From contig JAZRVV010000042.1 of assembly GCA_045599345.1 (NCBI GenBank), positions 1 through 5,687 of the forward strand: a stretch of 5,687 nucleotides of DNA, read 5' to 3'. The translations under genes were made by a program, and so were the position numbers. A model generated the notes under the pieces. The model had not been told where the DNA came from. It ran no database searches and saw nothing but the letters and a program-made list of their open reading frames with translations. Below are positions 1 through 5,451 of this stretch, one piece after another. The stretch is from UBA1227 sp045599345 (GTDB taxonomy: Bacteria; Bacillota; Clostridia; Oscillospirales; Acutalibacteraceae). How positions within the stretch are numbered: the stretch's first letter is position 1; each line of letters begins with the position of its first letter.

Positions 1-603
1 ACCATAATAGGCTTTGCACTCTATACGCTTGGTTTTTATCTCAAGGATAAAAGCAAAGCTTACTTGAAACTCCTTGACCTTTATATACTCTTTGTTAAAC
101 GTATGCCGATAGTAGTCTTCTTGCTTATTACTTATTATGTAATTTTTGGTAATACCAATATCAGTGGACTCGTAATCTCTATCATTGCATTTACATTTAC
201 ATTTGCTGCAACTGTTGCTGATTTGCTCCATTCAACTGTTTCCAAAATTGACAATGGACAACTTAATGCGGCACTCAGCCTTGGCTACACCGAAATGCAT
301 GCATACGCAAAATTCTTGTTGCCACAGGCAATTAGGGCGATTGCGGATGACTTTAAGGAAAGCATAATTAGTCTTGTTCAAGCAACGGCCATTGTCGGAT
401 ATATTTCAGTAGAGGATTTGACCAAGATATCTGACCTTGTTCGAAGCCGTTCGTATGACACGGTATTTCCACTTGTTTCAACTGCGATTATTTATCTCCT
501 TATTGCGTGGATAATGTCGCTCATTTTAAAGAATATTGTATTTTCTTTTGATTTTAAAAAGAGAACTCCGGACAAAATTTTGAAAGGAGTTGATAAGCGA
601 TGA
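1..603 (+). CDS. Amino acid ABC transporter permease, HisM/GlnP family (5' partial)
   Basis: The reading frame is open from base 1, so the start lies upstream; a TTG at 64 is only an internal codon. The visible 200 residues are the C-terminal permease part of a polar amino-acid importer that would form the membrane channel. Hydrophobic segments lie at about residues 1-15, 35-51, 55-76 and 154-181. Between them is the EAA loop that docks onto the ATPase (about residues 88-111), with the pattern GQ-x-x-AA-x-x-LG and then LPQA, ending in conserved ISLVQATAIVGY and DLT stretches typical of the family. The Glu of 'EAA' is Asn here. Related clostridial permeases often carry a fused substrate-binding domain at the N-terminus; whether this one does cannot be seen. 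The stop codon overlaps the next start (ATGA), implying translational coupling. Substrate is unknown; an amino acid is inferred from family. Confidence 0.88.
   Translation, partial: TIIGFALYTLGFYLKDKSKAYLKLLDLYILFVKRMPIVVFLLITYYVIFGNTNISGLVISIIAFTFTFAATVADLLHSTVSKIDNGQLNAALSLGYTEMHAYAKFLLPQAIRAIADDFKESIISLVQATAIVGYISVEDLTKISDLVRSRSYDTVFPLVSTAIIYLLIAWIMSLILKNIVFSFDFKKRTPDKILKGVDKR
583..589 (+). promoter_or_regulatory. Ribosome binding site AAAGGAG for the GlnQ-like gene
   Basis: AAAGGAG lies inside the end of the permease gene, 10 bases before the ATG at 600. It fixes the start of the downstream gene and supports the four-base ATGA overlap with the permease stop. Confidence 0.8.
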
Positions 604-1706
604 TTGAACTTAAAAATATCTGCAAATCTCAAAAAGGTTCAATGGTACTAAACAACGTTAATCTAACAATTAATGATGGCGATGTCATCGCTATTGTAGG
701 GCCATCTGGCATGGGTCGTACAACGCTTCTGGATATCATTTTGACGTTGATTAAACCAACATCTGGTGATCTCATAATTGATGGCAAAATAGTGGGTTCA
801 AAAGAATTTGATTACTATGATGCTAGAAAGAAAATTGGAATGGTTTTCCAGGATTTCAATCTTTTCCAAAACATCACTGTAATTGAAAACATTATGATTC
901 CACTTGTCGACCTTTTGGGGCTCTCAAAGCAAGAAGCCTATGACAAGGCTTGCATTTGGCTTAGGCGAGTAGGCCTTATGGCCAAAGCATTTGATTATCC
1001 ATCAGACCTTAGTGATGGTGAAAAACAGCGTGTGGCAATAGCAAGAACTGTTGCAATGGATCCAGAAGTAATACTTCTTGATAATCCTACATCACGACTT
1101 GATCCTATTATGAAAAAAGAGGTTCATAACGTTATCCGTGACCTTGCTAAAAATGGAGCTACATTGGTGCTCGTTACAAATGAACTTCGCTTTGCAAGGG
1201 AGATTTCAAATAGGGTAGTATACTTTGATGAGCACACAGTCTATGAAGAAGGCTCAACAAACAAGATGTATGAAAGCCCAGAGACTGAAAAGGCTAGACA
1301 GTTCTTTAAGCAGTTCAAACTTCTAGGTATCGACATCGATACAATTGATTTCGACTTTATTGGGGTTTCAAGCCGCATAGATGTATTTGCTGAGAACTTG
1401 AATTTATCTCCAAAGACTGCAAATGCAATGCATGTAGCGTTTGAAGAACTTGTCGACCAAATTGTTTTGTCGACGATTAAGGACAGAGAGAGCTTTAAAC
1501 TTAAAACAACATTCGAATGTGATGACAAGAACTCAAAAATCTACTTCACATGTAAGTACGATGGAGAAGAGTACAATCCGCTTGAATCTGATGATGATTT
1601 GGCGATGATGATTATCAATCACAGCCTTAATAATTTGAAGTATGAATATACATCTGATTCTGATTATAAAAATGTTGTTACAGCAGAAATAACAATTAGT
1701 AAATAG
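600..1706 (+). CDS. GlnQ-like ABC protein with degenerate ATPase motifs and a C-terminal GHKL-like domain
   Basis: 368 residues, about 120 longer than normal GlnQ/HisP ATPases (about 240-250). Residues 1-242 follow the polar amino-acid ATPase pattern end to end, including GMVFQDFNLF (Q-loop, Q84), NPTSRLDP and FAREISNRVVYFDE. Key residues are changed, however: Walker A is GPSGMGRTT with Arg40 for Lys; the signature is LSDGE (138-142) for LSGGQ; Walker B ends Asp161-Asn162, so the catalytic Glu is Asn; the switch His is Asn194; and the adenine-stacking aromatic position seems to be Gln11. Residues about 250-368 resemble an RsbW/SpoIIAB-type HATPase_c_2 domain: helix with Glu282-Glu283, a YDGEEYNPLE stretch, and an LAMMIINHSLNNLKYEY helix-strand ending. 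It too lacks expected nucleotide-binding residues. It is coupled to the permease and followed by a terminator. It is probably the permease's partner, but with weak or no ATPase activity; a regulatory role is inferred. The ABC assignment is secure, the C-terminal domain moderately so. Confidence 0.85.
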   Translation: MIELKNICKSQKGSMVLNNVNLTINDGDVIAIVGPSGMGRTTLLDIILTLIKPTSGDLIIDGKIVGSKEFDYYDARKKIGMVFQDFNLFQNITVIENIMIPLVDLLGLSKQEAYDKACIWLRRVGLMAKAFDYPSDLSDGEKQRVAIARTVAMDPEVILLDNPTSRLDPIMKKEVHNVIRDLAKNGATLVLVTNELRFAREISNRVVYFDEHTVYEEGSTNKMYESPETEKARQFFKQFKLLGIDIDTIDFDFIGVSSRIDVFAENLNLSPKTANAMHVAFEELVDQIVLSTIKDRESFKLKTTFECDDKNSKIYFTCKYDGEEYNPLESDDDLAMMIINHSLNNLKYEYTSDSDYKNVVTAEITISK

Positions 1707-1711
1707 GCATA

Positions 1712-1746
1712 AAAAGAGCTTCAAGATTATTTCCTGAAGCTCTTTT
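1712..1746. terminator. Bidirectional intrinsic terminator between convergent genes
   Basis: A perfect 12-bp stem, aaaagagcttca (1712-1723) with tgaagctctttt (1735-1746), encloses an 11-base loop. It begins 6 bases after the stop of the GlnQ-like gene and 10 bases after the stop of the minus-strand peptidase. The A-run on one side and T-run on the other give a U-rich tail in both transcripts (four U within the stem on plus, five on minus), so one hairpin can stop both converging units. Confidence 0.88.
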
Positions 1747-1755
1747 GCTCTTAGT

Positions 1756-3000
1756 TTATGCCTGTGGCAAACCTTCGTCAGCGAATGTTGCGACAGCGTT
1801 GAGGGCGATATTGATGCCCTTCTCAATTGTGTCCTCACAGAGGTTGTCTACTGTGTCGAGACGTGTGTGATAGTAACGTGCTGGAGCAGGGTCCATAGCA
1901 ACGAAACATGATGCCTTAACGCCTGCTTGTGAAGCCGCAGCGGCATCTGTTGAACCAAGAGGAATAGTACCTGTTTCAACGTCAAGGCCACAGTCCTTGG
2001 CAGCGTTTTGGAGAAGCTTTGCAACCTGCTTGTCGTTTTTAACAACACCTGACATATCGCCAGTGTAGATTTCCATAAAGTCCATATCGCGAACTGTATC
2101 AAAACCGATGTAAGCTGTTTCAACGTTATCAGAAACAAGGTCTGGATGCTGTTTAAAGAATGCCTTAGCTCCACGAAGACCACATTCCTCACCGCCTGTG
2201 AGGAGAGTGATTACATCTGTGTCCTCAAAGCGGATGTCGTTTTCTTTTAAAAACTTCATAACAGACATAGCAACCATAGAACCTGAAAGGTCATCTGATG
2301 CACCTGGTACATAGTTCTTGCTGTCTGTGAACTTGTAGAGGAGACCATAAGCTGGAAGGAATGCAAGCTCTGCAAGAGCAAGCTTCTTTGCAAGGTCAGG
2401 CTTTACAAGGGAAGCAACTGTTGCACCGATTGTTGCAACAAGGCCAACTACTGCATAACCAGCAACGATTACAACGCCCTTTGAACCGAGTTTATATGTG
2501 TAAACCCATTCTGGTGCTGAATCAGTGTGACCTGATACGATGATTCTCTTCTTGGTTTCACCCTTTGCCTTGCGGATGCCATAAACGTTACCTGATGTCT
2601 TTTCTTTAAAGAATGGATCAAGGAACTCCTTGTAAAGTACGAATTCACCAACAACTGCTGAGAGGGCTGCGCCTACAAGACCTCCTGTGATAGCGTTGAG
2701 TGCCTTTTTGCCAGTGTAGGCAGCACCAAGGCTTGTTGCTGTTGCACCGATAAGGCAAGTGCCAGCGAGTGGTACAAAAGCCATAAATGCGTCTGGATTA
2801 ACCTTGAATGTGTCACGCTTTGCTTCATCTGCAAGAGTCTCCATTGTACCTAGCATATCAAGCTGAGCGTCTGTTTCACCTTTTTCACCACATGGTCTTG
2901 GACCATAAGTGTTTACAAGGTGAGCGATGTTATCAACTGAAAACTTAGCAAGATCCTTGATCTTGCCTTCTGCGCCTGGAACTAAATCTTTGATGTTCAT
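1756..3000 (-). CDS. M28-family zinc aminopeptidase with hydrophobic, probably membrane-associated segments
   Basis: 414 residues from the ATG at 3000, chosen because an AAAAAGGAG site lies 9 bases upstream; an in-frame ATG 19 codons earlier has no comparable site and would sit on the predicted promoter. All metal and catalytic positions of the M28 family are visible: SGHTDS (His158, Asp160), PGASDDLSG (bridging Asp236), GGEECGLRGA (catalytic Glu271, ligand Glu272), FDTV (Asp301) and YYHTRLDTVD (His378). It should therefore be an active di-zinc peptidase, probably removing N-terminal residues from peptides; specificity cannot be read. There is no signal peptide. Gly/Ala-rich hydrophobic stretches occur at about 72-95, 101-123, 175-199 and 203-222. 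The second pair sits between His158/Asp160 and Asp236, a gap of about 76 residues where the Vibrio enzyme has about 20. An even number of spans and a hydrophilic N-terminus suggest a cytoplasm-facing active site, by inference. It is a single-gene unit, convergent with the importer operon and divergent from the exporter. Confidence 0.9.
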   Translation of the reverse strand: MNIKDLVPGAEGKIKDLAKFSVDNIAHLVNTYGPRPCGEKGETDAQLDMLGTMETLADEAKRDTFKVNPDAFMAFVPLAGTCLIGATATSLGAAYTGKKALNAITGGLVGAALSAVVGEFVLYKEFLDPFFKEKTSGNVYGIRKAKGETKKRIIVSGHTDSAPEWVYTYKLGSKGVVIVAGYAVVGLVATIGATVASLVKPDLAKKLALAELAFLPAYGLLYKFTDSKNYVPGASDDLSGSMVAMSVMKFLKENDIRFEDTDVITLLTGGEECGLRGAKAFFKQHPDLVSDNVETAYIGFDTVRDMDFMEIYTGDMSGVVKNDKQVAKLLQNAAKDCGLDVETGTIPLGSTDAAAASQAGVKASCFVAMDPAPARYYHTRLDTVDNLCEDTIEKGINIALNAVATFADEGLPQA

Positions 3001-3009
3001 TGACTTAAA

Positions 3010-3018
3010 CTCCTTTTT
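3010..3018 (-). promoter_or_regulatory. Ribosome binding site of the M28 peptidase
   Basis: On the minus strand the bases read AAAAAGGAG, 9 bases before the ATG at 3000. This decides the start in favour of the protein beginning MNIKDLVPG over the longer frame beginning MCYNIHG. Confidence 0.85.
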
Positions 3019-3020
3019 AT

Positions 3021-3036
3021 TATTTTCCGAAAAATA
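3021..3036. repeat. 16-bp near-palindrome in the leader of the peptidase gene
   Basis: tattttccgaaaaata is symmetric except for one pair (the c at 3027 against the a at 3030). It falls between the predicted transcription start (about 3039) and the ribosome site of the minus-strand peptidase, a place where a repressor could act. The AT-rich context makes chance symmetry quite possible. Confidence 0.3.
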
Positions 3037-3045
3037 GCCGTGAAT

Positions 3046-3074
3046 ATTGTAACACATATAGAAATAAAAAGTAA
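3046..3074 (-). promoter_or_regulatory. Probable sigma-A-type promoter of the M28 peptidase
   Basis: On the minus strand, TACAAT (3051-3046) is preceded by TGT, giving an extended -10 box TGnTACAAT. The -35 region at 17-base spacing is TTACTT (3074-3069), a weak match, as is usual with extended -10 promoters. The predicted start point near 3039 leaves a leader of about 39 bases with the ribosome site at its end. Confidence 0.5.
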
Positions 3075-3085
3075 GATATTTGTAA

Positions 3086-3114
3086 TTTTAATATGTTTTT
3101 ATATTTGGTATAAT
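3086..3114 (+). promoter_or_regulatory. Probable extended -10 promoter of the MacB-like operon
   Basis: A perfect TATAAT (3109-3114) is preceded by TGG (3106-3108), forming a TGnTATAAT extended -10 box. The -35 at 17-base spacing is poor (ttttaa, 3086-3091), so the promoter probably depends on the extended -10 element or on an activator. The predicted start near 3120-3122 gives a leader of about 40 bases. Confidence 0.65.
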
Positions 3115-3128
3115 ACTTACATAAGTAT
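3113..3128. promoter_or_regulatory. Candidate operator: 7-2-7 dyad at the start point of the MacB-like operon
   Basis: atactta (3113-3119) and taagtat (3122-3128) are exact inverted copies separated by two bases (ca). The dyad overlaps the last two bases of the -10 box and covers the predicted transcription start, the classic position for a repressor site. The binding protein is not in the window. A chance palindrome in AT-rich DNA is possible. Confidence 0.45.
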
Positions 3129-3148
3129 GTATTTAATTAACTTTATAT

Positions 3149-3154
3149 AAGGAG
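3149..3154 (+). promoter_or_regulatory. Ribosome binding site AAGGAG of the MacB-like fusion gene
   Basis: AAGGAG lies 8 bases before the ATG at 3163 and confirms that start. The encoded protein then begins directly with the first strand of the nucleotide-binding domain. Confidence 0.85.
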
Positions 3155-3162
3155 AACTGCTT

Positions 3163-5445
3163 ATGATAAGACTTGATAATGTCTCAAAGTTTTATTACAG
3201 CAAAGGCGTAATTGCGGCCGGCTTCTCCAAAGTCAGTCTTGACTTTGATGTGGGCGAATTCGTCGCAATTACCGGTGAATCAGGCAGTGGTAAGTCCACA
3301 CTCCTTAATGTAATATCTGGCCTTGATACATATGAGGAAGGCGAGATGTACATTAACGGTGAGGAGACCAGCCATTTCACCGAAAAAGATTTTGAAGATT
3401 ACAGAAGGAAATATATAGGTAATATCTTCCAAAACTTCAATCTTGTTAACAGCTATACTGTATACCAAAATGTGGAGCTCGTTTTGCTTCTTGCAGGCGT
3501 AAAACGCCGTGACGCCAAGAAGCGTGCAAACGAGCTCATAGAACGCTGCGGCCTTTCCGATTACCGCAATACAAAGGCGTCCAAGCTTTCTGGTGGTCAG
3601 AAGCAGCGCGTAGCTATCGCTCGCGCCCTTGCCAAGGACACACCAATAATCATCGCCGACGAGCCTACTGGTAATCTTGATAGCGAGTCCGCAGCGGATA
3701 TCATCAAACTCCTCTCGGAGATTGCTCGTGACAAACTCGTAATCATCGTTACACATAATTTTGATCAAGTCGAGCCTTACATCACTCGCAAGATCAAGAT
3801 GCATGATGGCAAGGTACTTGAGGATACCAAGTACGACAGGGAAGAGTATACAAGCGAGGAGGCAAAGCCTACTCTTGCTGTTGCAAACAACATTCGCTTC
3901 CCATCGATGGTCCGTCTTGGTGTTCGCAATGCATTTAACATTCCTGTTAAATTCCTTTTGCTCACATTTGTATTTATCTTTATTACTTTGGCGCTTGTTC
4001 TTGAATTGTCAATTTACCAGTCTGAAGTATATGAAAATGGACTTATTGGATATAATTACTACTTTTCAAACACCTCGGAAAATCGTTTGATAATTAGGCA
4101 AAAGGCTGACGATGACTCATATAAAGCCTTAACCGATGAGGATGTTAAAACTCTTGAAAAAACACCTAATGTCAAGATAGTAGAAAAGTATGATGTCCTT
4201 ATGGACAACCAGGCAACTTTTGAGGATGATAGAGGTAATTTCTATATCTATGGTATACCTCAAAGCAACAAAAATTATGAATTTGGCGAGCTCGATTATG
4301 GTCGTATGCCAGAAAAGCAAAATGAGATTTTGATGGTATCAACCAAAAACTCATATTCGATTCCATCAAGTGATAAACTTATAAAGGAATTTATGAGCAC
4401 AGACCTTTATATGTATCGTAGGGCAGATTGGTCTCGTGATACTAAAAACCCATTTAGGGTTGTTGGTATCAAGTATATTGAGAGCACCGACAGTCCAGTT
4501 ATCAGAGCATATCAGAGCATAATGTACCTTGATGATTCTGTAATCGAAGAGATGCGTATTGATAGCAATGCGACTTTCTCAAACTATAAGATTCTGTTCC
4601 AAGATGCAACATATACTACTGATATGATGTGGCCGATGTTTAATATACTCCCATCAGCGTCTGTTGAGAGTGGAACATGTTGGGTATCGGATGACTATAA
4701 CATGTATGTCAAGAATGGCTATAATGCTCAAGGTAAAGATTTGAAAATCACCGTTAATAACAAATACTACGATGATGAATTAAATCTTACTGTCTCTAAA
4801 ATTTACAACAAGCAATCATTTACGTCCGCTTATCAACTTGAAAATGGTCAGCGTTTTGAGGATGTAAAGGGATTCATTCTCGTAAATAATAAGGACCTTG
4901 AAAAACTCTATGACAAGGAATCATATCAAGTTTGCGTATTTGTTGACGATGCAATGAAGGTAGAACAAACTGCAAAGGATATCCGTGACCAAGGCTTTGA
5001 AGTCCTCATCATTCGCGACACACTTTATAACGATGGTGAGGGTGCAATCCTTCAACTTCTTAACAAGATTATCATATTTGGAGTTGCTCTTGTACTCCTT
5101 GTGATTTCTTACTTTGTAATACGTATTATTTTGAAGTCACGTAATGTTTACTATTCAACTATTCGTATGCTTGGCGCCAACGTTGGCGTATCGCGTGGCC
5201 TTCTCATCATAGATATTATGGTCTGCGCAATTATCGGATATTTCTTAGTGATAGGTGCTATCAAGTTGCTTAGCATCTGGTTTGGCTCAGTTTATATCCT
5301 GTCAACTATCGCACAGTTTATGACTATACCTCAGTATGCACTGGTATTTGCAATCGTCGTTTTGATTTCACTTATTATCAGTGTACGCTACTCAAGCAAA
5401 CTCTTTAAGAGATCAACCATACAGACTATTAAAGAGGAGGTGTAA
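3163..5445 (+). CDS. ABC transporter, fused ATPase-permease of MacB-like architecture
   Basis: 760 residues. Residues 1-about 225 are a LolD/MacB-type ATPase with every motif intact: Walker A GESGSGKST (38-46), Q-loop Gln90, signature LSGGQ (142-146), Walker B IIIADEPTGNLD (Asp166, catalytic Glu167) and switch His198. After a charged linker comes TM1 (about 262-283), then a large hydrophilic domain (about 284-635) expected outside the cell, then TM2 (about 636-657), TM3 (about 680-705) and TM4 (about 723-741). The cytoplasmic loop after TM2 (STIRMLGANVGVSRG) fits the FtsX/MacB-type permease family. Members of this class are mechanotransmitters or exporters of peptides, lipids and antibiotics rather than importers; the substrate here is unknown. 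The external domain holds only two cysteines (506 and 591). The gene heads an operon with its own promoter, and a second NBD gene follows after six bases, so a heterodimer of two fusion proteins is likely. It could equally serve antimicrobial-peptide resistance or envelope signalling. Confidence 0.9.
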   Translation: MIRLDNVSKFYYSKGVIAAGFSKVSLDFDVGEFVAITGESGSGKSTLLNVISGLDTYEEGEMYINGEETSHFTEKDFEDYRRKYIGNIFQNFNLVNSYTVYQNVELVLLLAGVKRRDAKKRANELIERCGLSDYRNTKASKLSGGQKQRVAIARALAKDTPIIIADEPTGNLDSESAADIIKLLSEIARDKLVIIVTHNFDQVEPYITRKIKMHDGKVLEDTKYDREEYTSEEAKPTLAVANNIRFPSMVRLGVRNAFNIPVKFLLLTFVFIFITLALVLELSIYQSEVYENGLIGYNYYFSNTSENRLIIRQKADDDSYKALTDEDVKTLEKTPNVKIVEKYDVLMDNQATFEDDRGNFYIYGIPQSNKNYEFGELDYGRMPEKQNEILMVSTKNSYSIPSSDKLIKEFMSTDLYMYRRADWSRDTKNPFRVVGIKYIESTDSPVIRAYQSIMYLDDSVIEEMRIDSNATFSNYKILFQDATYTTDMMWPMFNILPSASVESGTCWVSDDYNMYVKNGYNAQGKDLKITVNNKYYDDELNLTVSKIYNKQSFTSAYQLENGQRFEDVKGFILVNNKDLEKLYDKESYQVCVFVDDAMKVEQTAKDIRDQGFEVLIIRDTLYNDGEGAILQLLNKIIIFGVALVLLVISYFVIRIILKSRNVYYSTIRMLGANVGVSRGLLIIDIMVCAIIGYFLVIGAIKLLSIWFGSVYILSTIAQFMTIPQYALVFAIVVLISLIISVRYSSKLFKRSTIQTIKEEV
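5435..5440 (+). promoter_or_regulatory. Ribosome binding site AGGAGG of the second exporter gene
   Basis: AGGAGG lies in the last codons of the preceding gene, 11 bases before the ATG at 5452. With only six bases between the stop and the next start and no hairpin between them, the two genes are co-transcribed and probably translationally coupled. Confidence 0.8.
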
Positions 5446-5451
5446 GGCGTA

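Noticed and set aside
64..66. TTG as a possible start of the permease
   Set aside because: The frame stays open to base 1 and encodes hydrophobic permease-like sequence before it. There is no ribosome site, and a start here would remove part of the membrane domain.
1327..1342. Inverted repeat gtatcga-ca-tcgatac with the same 7-2-7 layout and 'ca' spacer as the dyad at 3113-3128
   Set aside because: It lies inside the coding sequence at the linker encoding GIDIDT, where the repeated Ile-Asp codons explain the symmetry. The arm sequences differ from the promoter dyad.
600..1706. Sequencing error or pseudogene as an explanation for the odd ATPase motifs
   Set aside because: The frame is intact over 368 codons with no stop or frameshift. 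The changes are clean substitutions spread over separate motifs, and flanking motif residues are conserved.
1533..1838. 101-codon minus-strand frame across the terminator
   Set aside because: It runs through the bidirectional terminator and overlaps both flanking genes in other frames. The translation looks like random low-complexity sequence.
3001..3057. A 19-residue N-terminal extension of the M28 peptidase from the ATG at 3057
   Set aside because: It has no good ribosome site, while the ATG at 3000 has AAAAAGGAG at 9 bases. The longer start would also lie upstream of the likely transcription start.
3280..3804. 174-codon open frame on the minus strand inside the MacB-like ATPase region
   Set aside because: It is antisense to a fully conserved ATPase domain, shows no recognisable domain, and has no ribosome site that I could find.
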